A stretch of 64,000 nt of DNA from Chaunax sp. Z400 (taxonomy: Eukaryota; Chordata; Actinopteri; Lophiiformes; Chaunacidae). The notes beneath the pieces are model-generated. The model made no database searches, was not told the origin of the DNA, and worked only from the letters and a program-made list of their open reading frames with translations. Where the stretch lies: the NCBI GenBank assembly GCA_037577475.1, contig CM075193.1, positions 7,092,617 to 7,156,616 on the forward strand. Reading direction: 5' to 3'. Both the position numbers and the translations under genes were made by a program. Of this stretch, positions 1-13,067 are shown piece by piece (position 1 is the stretch's first letter; every line of letters starts with the position of its first letter).

Positions 1-484
1 GTGGTGTCAACTCGTCTGTTCAATCCTTAAATCCTTAAATGAACTGAAAAAGGATCATATTAAATCTTCCAATGACATACACTAAATGTTAAATATGAAA
101 CAAACAAAGACTTTCTTGTCAATCACTCTCAGTAAAAGTCCCCAAAACTCTCCAGGACATTTAATGTGAAATGTATGTCAGAGTGAGTAATTAGAGTCAG
201 CAGCTCTAATTAAAGTGTGAACTAGTATCCTCACATGCTTTATCAAACATTCAGTACGATCCATCACTAATTCGGTTAGCAAGAAACACAATAAAGGCCT
301 CTCAGTCCCTGTTTACGGTCCTGTTTTCATTATACTAAATAAAAAGGATTATGCTCCGAATGAGGAAAATAATAAAACATAATATATCTAACGGTAGTTC
401 TAGGCTCTCTACAATCCATTCAGAGCTGCAGCATCTGTGCGACAGAAGCTGAAATGTCTCAAACAAATGAAAGTCTTGATTCAC

Positions 485-3400
485 CTGCATCATAGTCGTC
501 ATCCAAAATAGCTTTCTGTTGGAGTCTCTGTAGCTTCAACATCATGGACTCAATCTGAGAGGGAGACATTAGACAGGAAACAGAAGAGATTATCCAACAG
601 GCCAGAGGGTAATGCTCTTCAAACAGTTGCCACAGGCCTACATGGGTGGGTGCAACGACCATCAGTGACATGTCCGGGTCAGCAAGTTGAGATATTTATA
701 TTAATTAAAATACTGAATATCTTTTCTTTTCTTTTTTTGCATACATGTCATATGTAACATGGTATTAGGCTGTAATAAATATGAGGTTCTGTCCACATAG
801 AGTGAACCCAGATAAGTTACAAAAGTTAATTATTAGCATTAACCCTGATAACAAGTTAGCTAAATCAATATTTTAGTGCTTTTAGGGAATTTTGTGGTGC
901 AGCAACAAGTCTGGGACAAAATCATGTCGTAATATAAATCTTCAATATCCTCGTGTTGTCTGATGCTCTGAGCAATAAAACACAACACAGCTTTCTTTGT
1001 TGGAAGAGCAGCTTGTGAATGCACTATTCACTATTCACGTTCACTATGGAAACTAAGCTAAGTGGCTGTCATATGATCAGACTATCATTCATGCTTTTAT
1101 TTCCTCACAGTCAGACTATTGTCTTTTATGAATCAGAGGTCAGTCTGAACGACCTGCCTTTGCTGAATCAGTATCTTCGTTTTTTGGACTGTTTTTATTC
1201 TAAACTTCCACTTTGGATTACACTGTATTTCATATTTGATGCTGCACTTAAGTCAGGAAATGCTGTATTGTAATCCATTCCTTGTTTTCACTATTTATCC
1301 TTGTGCTTAATTTGCATTTTATTACCCATGTTTTTAGGTTTTATTCCTCTTTTATTTCATGTCTATCTGTTTTATTCAAACACTACTTCATATTTTGTTT
1401 TTATGCCTGTTATTCCTAGGACTAGATGATTCGAATCATCTAGTCCTAGGAATAACAGGCATAAAGCACTATGTAACGTTGGTTTTGATAAGAAATTAAT
1501 TATTAAAACTTTATTTATTATTATACTATACATTATGTAGATTGCAGCTTCATATTTAATGGACAGCCGTGACAATGGAATCTAACTCCATCTTCTCATC
1601 TAATTAATTAATTGTGGTTCCCATAATGTCAAACTATTTCCTTAAAAAGAACATCTTGATATGCTTTGGTCTCAGTCTTGACTCTGAACCTGGTCTTGGA
1701 ATTGTCTTAAACTCAATAAAGGTCATTGTGACTATCCTCACATCTGAGCCAATCACCTTCGTATGAGTGCGGTTGTTTTGGAGGCAGCCCTGCAGCACGC
1801 CATCGTACTTCTTCACCAGGTTGTCCCAGCCTTGGTCCGAGGCAGGCGTGGCGCTCTCGTAGCCGGAGGTGACAGAAGAGGCGGAGGCGGTGTCGGAGTC
1901 CACAGACAGTGAGGAGGTGATCTCTATGTCCAGAGAGTCACAGTCAGGGAGGTCAGACATAACCTCCCTGCCGTCCCACAGACATTCCCTCCAAAACGTC
2001 CCACCTGACGACGGCTCCTCTCCGTCTGCCTGGCTGTCTGGAGCAGACGACGGCAGCAACTGGACAGGAGTTGCCTGCTTTGCGACACAGTGCTCAATGG
2101 ACAAGGTTACTGGTTTTGTCTGAGGTGAACTGGGTGCTCTGGCTGGCTGATTTAGTGGTTCTGGTTCTGGTGTGGCAGTGATTGTGTCTGTCCTCTGGTT
2201 TGAGCTGAGAGATTGTTGGATGAAACTGAAGCTAGAGTTAAAGGAATCCTGTGGTGAGGGCTGGAGGGCCGGGTACAGGCTTAAGCTGAGTTTATTCTTT
2301 GGCGGAGAGGACGGACTCTGGTGGCTGGATGTACCATCAACGGCACCGCAGTCCAGAGGAGGAAGAGGGTGGGGAACGGAGCAGAGAAAACTCTCACTCC
2401 TCCAGGAGCTACATGTGAGTTTATCAGGCTGCTGATTTATTGGGGACACTTTGACAGCAGGCGTATGACTCATCATCTGAGCACTGGTTGCCTTGGTGAT
2501 GTCAGGGTGACGTCCAGATTTTCCGTTCCTAAAGCAAGAGGTCCTCCCATCCTCCTCCTTCTCCTCTTCTTCCTCCTCCTCCTCCTGAGAAGTGATCTGC
2601 AGCCTGGACTGCTCTCCTCTCATGTACCCTGGTCTTCGGTGCAGTCTCTTACGTCCGGAGCTGCCAGCTGTCCCTGATGCTCTGCCACCTGTCAATGCAG
2701 AGATTAACCATTAAGCTGGACAACGCTGTCATGAGGAAGATAAAGAGTGAGCTCATGGGATTAACAGTGCAATCATGTACAGCAGGAAGATGTGATGCTA
2801 AATGTGCCAATCAAACAGGAATGTGAGACACCATAGTGTTAATAGTACAATCAGAAATGACTTTCCCACAGTCCCTTACTGCTAGCATCGCTAACTTTGG
2901 CAGCTGTGTGAGATTTGAGAGCTCTGCTCCAGCTGCTGGGAAATACCAGAGCCACGCAGTCATTTTAACTGGGACACACCTCTCAATGGAAGAGTGCGGG
3001 ACATGAACAATACTTCCTGAAGTTTCATTTGACTTTGTCTTGACAATCTCAGCCACGTTGCCCAAAGCCAGAGGTTCTGATTTTGGGCAAACTCCACCAA
3101 CCCTTCAAGGAAATATGAGGCTCTTTTGCAGCTAAAAGCCAAAACATTCAGCAGCTAGTTGGTAACTTTGTCTGTATGTTATTTGGTTCTGAGCAGTTTC
3201 TGTTCGGTAGGTTCGTCTTTTTTGCTAAAAAAAAAAACAGCTGCTTGCTATTTCGGGAAAACCAGTTTGAGGAGAGCAGTGAGACGATAGCAGAAGAGGA
3301 AAGTTAAAGGTTGTAAAATAAACAATAAGCAGGAAGATGCTAAAAGGCTTTGTAGTCCTGTGGGATGGTGATGATTACATCCTACGAGGTTATGTTTTCA

Positions 3401-5341
3401 TGTTAATTTGTTGGTCTGTTTGTTAGTTAGCAGGATTACATCAAAACTGCTCATCAACATTTGGTGGAGGAGTCAGACAAGGGCCATCAATTCTGAGCAG
3501 ATTTAGACTGAGGAGCAGACCCAGGAATGTTTTTCACATTTTTCACAATCACTTTCTTTAACATTGCTGAAAAACAAAATCTACTGAACCAGTTTCCTCA
3601 AAACTTTGTGGAGGGCTGGGTGATGGGCCAGGCAAGCTAAACAGACATGTAGGATAGTTGTTTTTTGTCAACAAAAAAAATAAATTATTTGATTCCAGAT
3701 GCAGATATAGGATTTTTCTTTTTAGTGAATTAAATGAGAAAAAAAATCATATTCAGTAGACTAATATTTATGAATATGTATGATTTATTGTGGATCAATA
3801 TCAGATTCTTGTTTTCTATGTAAATAAATGTTTAACTGTATTATAGTAGTTTTTGAAGGTCATTGATGGCATAGTGAAGATTTATTATAAGCCTTTGTTG
3901 TGACTTGGTCTGTTCTAATGACAATGGCATTGGTGGAGGTATGCACTCTGGTTTCTAGTGATATATTATATGTGTTTGTGGCTATTAGCAGCTGCTTTCA
4001 CATGTGTGCATGCGCTCTTTTGAGTTGTTGTTAAACACACAGCATGCCATTTCTGCAACATGTCTCTAAAAACAAAACAAATGATATAAGTAGTGTGGGA
4101 TCATGGGAAACGCACCATTATTGTGAATAACGTTACAGAATACTCTGGGTTTAAACACTGCATTGCAACATCTGATGCTGGAAATGTTACATTCATTGGA
4201 CGTATAGATGCATATTGATTGGTGCAGCTTTAAGAGACAGATTTGTGATATGGAGGAAAGGAAAACACTATTCCACCTAATCAAATACATCATTTAAAAT
4301 CAGTATATTATGAATCTTGCTCTTAGGTTAAGCATCAAAATAGTGGAAAAAAACCCCATTAAATTTCATAATACGAGATGTCAAACAATGTTGTAAATAG
4401 TATTTGGTATGAAAGTTGAGCAGGATGACAGGACCAGTGTGCGATCAGAGCTGGACACCTGCTGCAGCTTCATGAGATTTAGGCATATAATGTGTATTAT
4501 TCAGAGGAGGAGACAGGCTGACATGTTGGGAATCAACAGCTTCTTTGTGTACAGCTGCACCGCTCTCTCTCTTCATTTTCTCTTCCCACTCACACACACA
4601 CAACTGACGAAATGACACTTAGACTTTTTTTTTTACTGAAAACAGTGGAAGCATTCATACTATTATCATTTTAAAAAAACTCTATTACGCTTTTAAAAAG
4701 GTCTCATAACAACATCATATTGTATTATATGTGTGTTAAAATCAACAAGTGGAGCTTATTTGTACAATTTCTGTGTTTTTAGGTGGAATGCGGCACACCC
4801 ACACAAAAAAAAAAAACGTGACAAACGCAGAAAGCACAGCTCCCCTTGTGACCTCCAGCGATGTCACTCCTAAACCATCCCATGTGACTGAAGAGGAAGA
4901 GACGCCACTTAAGGGAGAGTTGGGATGTTAGACTGACGGGAAAGCAGGATTTGTAGTGAGAGTAACATACAGTAGGGGGGGGTTCCCATTGTGGCCAGGC
5001 TGGAGGATGGTCCTCAATAAGAGCCTTTTGTCCACTGGGACCACCACACTGAAGCTCAGATTACATACAGCTCCATTAGGGTTTCTTTGCAGACGTGGCT
5101 ACTGTTCCATAACCAATTTGAGAAACCCAAAACTCACCGTATACTAAACACAACCAGCCACCATCTGGTGTGGTCAAAACATAATATAGAGCCCCCTCCA
5201 GGCAGCCAAAGAGCACAGGAGTAGAACGAGGAAGGACTGATAGAAAGTGTTACTGTATCCTCGCCGTGCTTCAGCTACACCAAGATGGCTCCTCTCAGCA
5301 AAGGGGAAGGAAATGCCTCAGGGCCCATTGTACGTATGCAT

Positions 5342-5403
<62 letters not shown>

Positions 5404-7191
5404 TGGAGGCTATCTAGATGTCAGCTGAAGGTAAGGTTATGTCATTTACTGCTTCCTGCCAGGCTTTGTGCTAAAATAGTTTACCGCCAAAATCTGGTAG
5501 AAAAAAGCAATGAACTAAAAGGAGACCTAAAGTGTTTCAACACCAACAACAATAGCTGCTTTCTCTTTTCTCATCTTGGTGCTGATGATAAAGAAACTCA
5601 GCACAAAGTCTGAGAAGAGTCTCAGGCAAGATTATTTACCTTTGGAGATTAAAGAGGCCCTCCTCAGAGCTCTCAGCTTAAACACTGCGTCCCATTGGTT
5701 GTTGAAAGTGCTTCGGCCAAAGAGCGGAGGAATGCGGAGGATCTCATAAAAACACAAACGTTTGAGGAACAAGATCAGCAGCCTGAGACACACACACACA
5801 CACACACACCCAGCTGATCTGCTTGTCAGCAGCCTCCTAAGAAGCAGCGCTGCTCTGCAGATGTGGCACAAGTTGTTACTTGTGACCGACCACAGCTACA
5901 GAAAGAGGGAAGTGAAAGTCAGTGGTGAAACTTAAAAAGTGATCTATCCATCTGTCTATCTATCTATCCATCTATCTATCTATCCATCTATCCATCTGTC
6001 TATCCATCTATCTATCTATCTATCTATCCATCTATCCATCTGTCTATCTATCTATCCATCTATCTATCTATCCATCTATCCATCTGTCTATCTATCTATC
6101 TATCTATCTATCCATCTATCCATCTGTCTATCTATCTATCCATCTATCTATCTATCCATCTATCTATCTATCCATCTATCCATCTGTCTATCTATCTATC
6201 TATCTATCTATCCATCTATCCATCTGTCTATCTATCTATCCATCTATCCATCTGTCTATCTATCCATCTATCTATCTATCCATCTATCCATCTGTCTATC
6301 TATCTATCTATCTATCTATCCATCTATCCATCTGTCTATCTATCTATCCATCTATCTATCTATCCATCTATCCATCTGTCTATCTATCTATCCATCTATC
6401 TATCTATCCATCTATCCATCTGTCTATCTATCTATCCATCTATCCATCTGTCTATCTATCTATCCATCTATCCATCTGTCTATCCATCTATCCATCTGTC
6501 TATCTATCTATCTATCTATCCATCTATCTATCTATCTATCTATCCAAATAGACTTTTGATTATTTGCTGTATGGTGTGATGTCACTTGTAAAAATGTGAG
6601 GAGTTAAGTTCACTTCAGGCGGGTCATTTCTGTCCCTGACTGAAATGTCAACAGTGGCGGACTCAGGCGGTCTGTGGTGCAGGGGCAAAAACATGAGAGG
6701 GGCACCAGCTGCATGTGGTTGGGCACCAGCACGCAGAAAGTTGTGATGCATTTTTACAACTTCTGGTTAGAATAAAAATTGTTTCCTTACGTGACTCAGA
6801 TGTTATAACTATTGCACCTCTGTAATAAAAACAGACAGGATCTGTTAACGTTTTAACAGCCAGTTAATTTAGGAGGGGAAGGAGGGGTACCCTAGAAGGC
6901 ACTGCATCACATTTTCTCCACTTTAAGGGCATCCATCAGTGCACTGCATCATGTTCTGTCCACTGAAAGGCACCCTCGGGTACTTCAGCACATTGTCCTC
7001 CATATTGGGCCACCTAGGAGGGCATTTTATCATGTTTTATCTACCCCAGAGGCGTCAAAGAGGGCATTTTTGCAAATTATAAGCCCACCAGTGGCTGTTA
7101 CTCAGTAGAGAATAGAGGATGACCGATAATAGATTTTCAAGGTTCGATAGCTTGAAGTAGGAAAATGCAAATAGCCAATTAAGTGGCCACT

Positions 7192-7272
<81 letters not shown>

Positions 7273-8469
7273 ATTAGAGACTGAATAACTGGTGAACTGA
7301 AAATGTAAGTCAAAGTAATAAATACCTAAATAAATAAATCATATAGAGAGCATGTATATGGAACTGAACACAAAATTCAAAATAATAAATAGGTCGGAGC
7401 AATTTTTATTTTTTGAGCTAATATTTTCCCTAAAGTCAGTAATTCCAGTTAAGAAGCTGTTTCACAGAGGCTGCACAGCCATCTGCTACAATCAGATCTA
7501 GATTCTGCTGATGTTTTTAAAACATCCAATCTACATCACAGATTAATCAGCTGAAACGATAAAATAATCTTCTTCTAGTATAATAAACTAGAATGGAACT
7601 CTATAGAGCACATACCTCCCCAAAGGCCGAACAATCCTACATGTCTGTTGAACTTGCCCATACCCCACCCCTCCTTCTTATGTGGAAATCAGTTCAGGAG
7701 GTTTTGTATTAATAAGGAAAAAGGAAGAAAAAAAATCCAATCTTGCAATGATAAAGAAGGTGAAATAAATCCCTGGATTCATCCCTTTATTCAAATCCAA
7801 AACAAAATTTAATGGATTCTTTCCTGACCTATGCACCATCCTTCCACAAAGTTTTGTGGAAACCCATGTAGCTGTTTTGGCATAATCCTGGTGACAAAAA
7901 GCAAACCAACCAACAGACACGAGTGAAAAGATAGCCTGCTTAGTGGAGCTGATCATCACATATCTCATATTTACAGTGAGAGCTGGGTAGCATGGCATAA
8001 AATACAGGTTACCTATTTGATATCTGCTCTAAAAAAAAAATGAAAAGAGTGCCACACCTCCATTGTGGCATTGTGGTCATTTTTCCCTTCTCCATGCACC
8101 TTGGAAGAAGGTGAAGTTGTGCCAGAAACTCCTACTCTGCTTCTACAAAGAATTAAACATGCAAAGGTAACCTGACTGTAGAGAGCGCCCAGATTTGAAT
8201 GAAAACAAGCATCCCACCAGAAACAAACCAGTATGCAAAATATGCTCGATAGATAATACATGAGGGAATGTCATCATGGAGATCAACGTCTTATTTTACT
8301 CTAATTCATGAACCGCATGATGCAGAGGATCCACTCAATGTTTTGGTTCATGTGAGAAAGTGCCATTAATGGTTTAAAAAAAAAAAGAGTCACCTTTACC
8401 TTCCATGACTTCGCAGTGGTGAAGCAGAGGAGTGTTGTGACATTCGAGCCCCATCAGTCCAGCAAACAT
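485..8469 (-). CDS. disc1: DISC1 (disrupted in schizophrenia 1 homologue), N-terminal part, 3' end outside window
   Basis: DISC1 is a scaffold protein of the centrosome and of neuronal signalling. Three coding exons are seen: 8400-8469 (start MFAGLMGLECHNTPLLHH), 1757-2688 and 485-554. Phases agree: exon 1 ends with one base of a Gly codon (GAAG/gtaaag), exon 2 opens after a CAG acceptor, and exons 1+2 make exactly 334 codons. Family signatures are RRPGYMR at residues 41-47 (the same position as in human DISC1), SFNSSFSFIQQSL at about 172-184, GWDNLVKKYDGVLQGCLQNN before the exon 2/3 border, and LKLQRLQQKAILDDDYDA in exon 3, the start of the coiled-coil region. A run of eight Glu lies at residues 59-66. 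I chose the ATG at 8469 because it has A at -3 and gives the human spacing; an in-frame ATG at 8526 could add 19 residues. The head domain is Ser-rich and low in complexity, as in the family. Later exons lie left of base 485. Exon 1 is the least certain part. Confidence 0.92.
1400..1465. repeat. Perfect 66-bp palindrome, no spacer
   Basis: Every base pairs across the centre (TTCGAA, between 1432 and 1433) out to 33 bp on each side; the next pair (1399/1466) mismatches. The half-arm runs TTTATGCCTGTTATTCCTAG and on to ATTC. It lies in DISC1 intron 2, between exons at 554 and 1757. It may be a young inverted duplication; a collapsed or artefactual sequence is another possibility. Confidence 0.95.
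5343..5401. repeat. (TG)n microsatellite
   Basis: An almost pure TG run of about 58 bp in DISC1 intron 1. Confidence 0.95.
5788..5809. repeat. (CA)n microsatellite, short
   Basis: Eleven CA units in DISC1 intron 1. Confidence 0.9.
5941..6545. repeat. Compound tetranucleotide array (TATC/CATC/TGTC)n, about 600 bp
   Basis: It is almost only TATC units with CATC and TGTC variants in recurring order (CCATCTATCCATCTGTC appears many times), so there is a higher-order repeat. Four-base units read in three frames give an open frame of Tyr, Leu, Ser, Ile and His, which is not a gene. It lies in DISC1 intron 1. Confidence 0.97.
6652..7100 (+). mobile_element. Probable non-autonomous DNA transposon relic
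   Basis: It begins CAGTGGCGGACTCAGG, similar to the tips of the element at 50037-50296. The body has repeated phrases (CACTGCATCA at about 6900 and 6942; GGGCATTTTnnCA near 7020 and 7060). The right end is not clear, so the class is uncertain. Confidence 0.45.
7195..7268. repeat. (AC)n microsatellite
   Basis: A pure AC run of about 74 bp in DISC1 intron 1. Confidence 0.96.
7795..7920 (+). repeat. Copy of a dispersed teleost repeat (GGAAACCCATGTAG type)
   Basis: It has ATTCTTTCCTGACCTATGCA, CATCCTTCCACAAAGTTTTG, then TAATCCTGGTGACAAA. The same phrases recur at 43095-43190 (TTCTTTCCTGGCCCATGCAT, GCGCAATCCTGCTGACATAC). The family is not named here. Confidence 0.65.
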
Positions 8470-9154
8470 CTTTTCAGAAGCTCCTGGCGGCCAGACGTCA
8501 AACTCTGTCAGATCCCAGTTGTACATGGAGCTACGTCGACCATGTTTTAGAAGACATGGAGCCAGTAAAAGGAACTGATCTCATTTCCGTTATGGAAACT
8601 CGAATCCAAACAGATAGATTTTTCCTTGCCACAGATTAGCGTGAGAAACCGGCTTTTTACACGCGCTCCTTTGTCCATAAAAACATTTCCTGACTATTGA
8701 CGCAAGCGCTCCAGATTCTTACATTTCTCCTCTGCGGAAAACAAGAGGGTCCTGTTGCGCATGAAGAGACGGTCTGGAGGGAAAAGATGTTCTTCATGTC
8801 ATGTTTCTAGTGGGAATGAAATAAAAACATCATATGATGTGCTGAAATGGAGGAAGTCAGTCCGTTATTCTCTGCGCCCTGCGTCGTGCGTCGAGTTGGA
8901 GAAACGTGAGGAGCTCCTACGTGTTCAGGAATTTGACTCCAGACTCTTTCAGACCGCCTCATGACCAGAGCAGGCAGAAAACGGCAGCAGACACATCAGC
9001 GGCAATAGCTGCGCCTCTTTCATACACTTTACTTTCGAGGAATGCAGCCAAAGCAGTTATTTCAATAAAACACAGTTTTATAAGGTAGGGCTTTCCCACG
9101 TCAGCAAAAGAAAAAAAAAACGTCATTCAAGTTCAAATGTGGAGATTTTATTAT

Positions 9155-9525
9155 TATACCGTGATATTTTTCACGTTATTACAAGATATTTTCAAATTAT
9201 GACGTAGTGTTTTCTCGTTATTACCACACACAAACTAATGCTATAACAAGAAATGGTTTTTTTTTATCCTGTTTTAAAATTTCACATTGTGACGTGATCA
9301 CCATGTCCCAACTCATGCAGGACCTTAATTAAATTGTGTAAACGAGCCATATTCCTCCATTTATTTGTTCTCTGCAGATGTTTCATCATTCAAACAATGT
9401 GAAAGTTTTCATGTCGGCACAAGATGGTTGGTATATTGTCATAAAAATTTCATTATAACATGATAACATCTTGTAATAACATGAAAATATGGCGTACGTA
9501 ATAATTAAACATGAATATTATAACA
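9155..9525. mobile_element. MITE-like element with long inverted ends
   Basis: The left part reads CACGTTATTACAAGATATTTTC; the right part, inverted, reads CATGTTATTACAAGATGTTATC. The surrounding 60-80 bp also pair loosely (TATGACGTAGTG against TATTACGTACGC). The limits are approximate, and it has no coding capacity. Confidence 0.55.
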
Positions 9526-9925
9526 CAATACTGATCTGTTTTTCTTTCTCTTGCGTGGCAGCAATACGTTTCTATAGTCCTACTGTTCCACCTTCAGCTT
9601 CATTGAAGTGACTTTACACTTTAATTCCATCCATAAGTAACACAATGACAGAATGTATGACTTTTTAAGGTCATGGGTTTCATACACTTTTTTATGATAA
9701 AATATCTAAAGGCACATTTTTTATCTGATGACAGAGCCCGGTAAACAGCAGAAGGTGTGGATTTATGTAAGTTTTCTTGAATGAGAAAAACATTGACAAC
9801 CACTGACATAAAGAATATCACTATTTAAAATTTACATACTAAAGATTCTGTTTTGTTTTGTTGTTTTTGGAAAGTTTAAATGTAACTACAAGGGTTTTCA
9901 CATTTCATAGAAGTTGATATTACGG

Positions 9926-9950
9926 TTAATTAATTAATTAATTAATTAAA
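9926..9950. repeat. (TTAA)n short tandem repeat
   Basis: Six units of TTAA/AATT between DISC1 and TSNAX. Confidence 0.9.
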
Positions 9951-11564
9951 TAGAATAGGCTATTCTGTTTTGCAGAGTGCATTTTTTCCACTAAAATGAC
10001 TTGGTTTTGTTTTGAGGTGTCAAATGTAAAGATTTGTATTTTCTAAACTGAATAAAAAGACATATATGTGGACACATGTCGCTGGACTGTTGACACGATA
10101 TGTTGGCAGACCAAATTGGACCATTAAATAGACTGTGTGTGTAGGTGAAATAATAGTTTGTGGGCATAAATGTATGTTACTTCTGCATATTTTTAGCCAT
10201 CCAGAACACATCCTGGTGTAAACACAAAAGTGTTCCTGTTTATTGAGTGAGGGGATGAATGAGAAGAGACCCCACATAGAGCAGCCTTTTCATCCAAGAG
10301 GTCCTTTCATTCATTCCACTGGCTGCATGGACAAGACTCAGTGATGAGGGAGGCTATGAGGCTCAGTTCTCTGTGATAGAGGGGATACAATCCATCGCCA
10401 GATCGGGTCAGTGTTAAGAGCCACTTTGTCTCTGGACCATGACCCATGCTTAATAATTAACACTGTGGCCTCCAGCCGCAGTTTCTCTTTGCTTCATCTT
10501 CACCCAAAGTAAACTCGTCTATAAAGCAACAAATATTTTTCTAGTACTTTTTATATGACCTTTACTTCTTTACTCTTACTTTCATCTCTGCCATTGTGAT
10601 TCTCTGACACATGTGAGAGGCGTCAAAATGAGATTCTGCAATTCTGAGATGGGGACGATGGTGAGGAGGAAGATGATGAGAGTGTTGACTCACCTCTGGG
10701 ACACTGTAACTGTAATTTCATCTTTACTCCTGTTGCATTTAGAACATTAAAGCAGATTTATTTGTGCTCTACAGAGAAAGAAGCGACTCACAAACAGCTT
10801 GTTTGTGGTTTGTTTCTTTTTTCCTTCTTCAAGTCAAGTTTTGAACAAAGCCAGAAATACTTTTTAAAATATTTCTTCCACAAACACAGGATTTATCAGC
10901 CAGATTGTCACCCTACATGACACACAGGTGTCTCTCTGAGACATATTTATTGTCACCTATGTAGTAGATTAATAAGAATAAAATCGTCCTACTATATCAT
11001 GTCTGCTGTCTCACTGGGGTGAACATACAACCATAATTGAACTCCTCACTTGTTTAACACACCAATAGCTGTGCAGTACAGTGTAATCTGCTTTCACCAG
11101 TAGATGTCAGGCTTGACACAGATTCAGGAATAGTCTCTGTTCCACACACTGCATGTGTTTAGTTGTATTTGAATGATCTATCCTCCATATATTAGATCTG
11201 TTATAGTATATGCATGTTGGTGACCTTCAGAAGACATAATGTTCAGCAAATATCTATTTATTAGAGAAAACTCTGTGGGGGTTTTTTGATACATTTTATA
11301 ATAATAATTTGATCCAAGTTTAAGTTGCGGCTCCCTTTCACTGTTTATAATTCAATTTTAGCTACATCTTTACATAGGACACAAAATGTATTAATTGCTG
11401 TTTAAAGCCTTGTATTATTATTATAATAATTGTTGTTTATATATACTCTATTAAAATACTTGTCTCAAAATACACAGAAAGTGATGTTTCACCTTTGACC
11501 ATATAAAATTTAGCATGTGTGAAAAGACTGAAAAATACTTTTTCAACATCTGTATGAAATTAAG

Positions 11565-12304
11565 CCATCCATCAACAGCATCCATAACGCCGACTTTTCT
11601 GGATCTGTGCTCATCTGAGATGGACTGATGCAAAGTGTTAAAGTGTCCTTTGGTCTGACAAGTCCACTTTTCTAATAGTTTTAGGAAATCATGGACGTTG
11701 TGTCCTCTGAGCTGAAGAGGAAAATGACCATCCAGATTTTTAGCAGCACAAAATTCACCATTAATGCTGAAAGGTACATACAGGTACCTATGCTGCCAAC
11801 CAGACGATGACTTTTCAGGGATGTTCCTGATTACTCCAGCAATAAAATGAAGCCACATTCTGCAGGCTTACAACAGCTAGACTGGCCTCTCTGCAGGCCA
11901 GACCTGTCCCATATTGAAAATGTGTGGCCCATTATAAAACACCAAGTATGACAACAGAGACCTCAGACTGTTGAGCAACTGGAGTCGCATATCAGTCAAG
12001 AATGGGACAGAATTCCACTCTGAAATCAATTATTTTTCTCTTCACAAACTCTTACTGGCTGTTGTTAAAAGGTGATGAAAAAAAACAAAGGTAAACATGA
12101 ACCTGTCCCAGCTTTTAATATGAAACACACTGCAGGCAATAAATTCAGAATGAGTGTATATTTATAAAATAAAAAATAAAAAATTTGAACATTAAATACC
12201 CCATCTTTAAAATGTATTCAATTGCATTTATGTTAAAAAAGGATTAGCAAGTTATTGTTTTTGTTGACTCTTTGCTTGACGTCCACACTTTTTTGGAATT
12301 GGGG
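11565..12304 (+). pseudogene. Decayed Tc1/mariner transposon with transposase relic
   Basis: The plus strand keeps typical fish Tc1 pieces: GAAATCATGGACGTTGTGTCCTCTGAGCTGAAGAGG around 11685-11720 (in parts), ATTAATGCTGAAAGGTACATACAGG, and a C-terminal stretch reading as PDLSHIENVWPIIKHQ and TVEQLESHISQEWDRIP. The right end is CTTTTTTGGAATTGGGG. There are large deletions, frameshifts and no clear left end. It lies between DISC1 and TSNAX. The minus-strand open frame at 11451-11858 is a shadow of it. Confidence 0.8.
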
Positions 12305-13061
12305 GGAAAAAAATTGACAAAAAGTCCCGCAGTAACATCTCTAAGTCAGGATTCTGGTTCTCCTTGTGTAGTACTGATGTGGACCACCGCATGGCAGATG
12401 TAAATTGCATTCATCCCTTTCTCACAGGCTTAAAAATATCAAGAGGAATGAAATAATAGATGATCTTGTGAATAAATACAAAACTATTAGTAAATGAAAA
12501 TACCAAATGTCTCACTTTTTTCTGCAAAGACAGAAGCATTTCAATACCTGCTGTCCTGGAAGGAAATAAGACATTTAAATAGTTTAATAAAAGGCTCTAA
12601 AGTAACAAATTAAGATAAATTTTCACTGCTCTGACAAGAATACCTCCATTTATGATTACAGATTACGCAGCCATTACTCTGTGGTTATCCATGAATGCAG
12701 CAGATTTCTTGCTGCCTCAAGCATCCATATGGATGATCGTAATTAGAACCATCAGGTGAAGAGGGAGTAGCAAGAAGGGATCAGTTCTCTGCCAGGAATC
12801 TGTCTCAGCGTGCTCCACATTTCTATTTTAATAAACTTTGTGGTTTGGATTGTTTAAAGATGGCGGAATGAGGAGAGGGCAAAGGGCTGTGTGCGTGTGC
12901 CAACAGGCCTACCAGAGAATAGACATGTACAATAGACAAAGGTCACATGTTCCTCCTCCACACAGTATGCAGCGAGTTCTACCTAAGATTATCTGTGTGT
13001 GACAGAGAGAGAGAAGGGCAGAGAGTACATTATCGATCGATTGTAAATTTGGCAGTGAACG

Positions 13062-13067
13062 TTTATT
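13062..13067 (-). terminator. Probable TSNAX polyadenylation signal AATAAA
   Basis: On the minus strand AATAAA lies about 160 bp after the TSNAX stop codon. It is the first canonical hexamer I saw in that direction. Position is the only support. Confidence 0.55.

Larger units (their letters stand above)
2689..8399 (-). other. DISC1 intron 1
   Basis: About 5.7 kb between coding exons 1 and 2. Its contents are four microsatellite or compound arrays, a DNA transposon relic and a dispersed repeat copy, as listed separately. Between 2700 and 5340 I see only AT-rich unique sequence and a weak dispersed-repeat piece at 3400-3640. No further exon is recognised. Confidence 0.6.
8470..13061. other. 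DISC1 5' flank and DISC1-TSNAX intergenic region
   Basis: The first few hundred bases (to about 8770) should contain the DISC1 5' UTR and promoter; no TATA box stands out. Beyond are a MITE-like inverted repeat (9155-9525), an AATT run and a Tc1 relic. Nothing else could be supported as a gene. Confidence 0.55.

Noticed and set aside
1869..2677. Plus-strand open frames over DISC1 exon 2
   Set aside because: They are antisense shadows; the minus strand carries clear DISC1 signatures and splice sites.
5939..6559. Open frame of 206 codons reading as repeated Tyr-Leu-Ser-Ile-His
   Set aside because: It is the four-base repeat array read in frame; the unit length prevents stops. It is not a gene.
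11451..11858. Minus-strand open frame of 135 codons
   Set aside because: It lies antisense on a decayed Tc1 element whose transposase reads on the plus strand.
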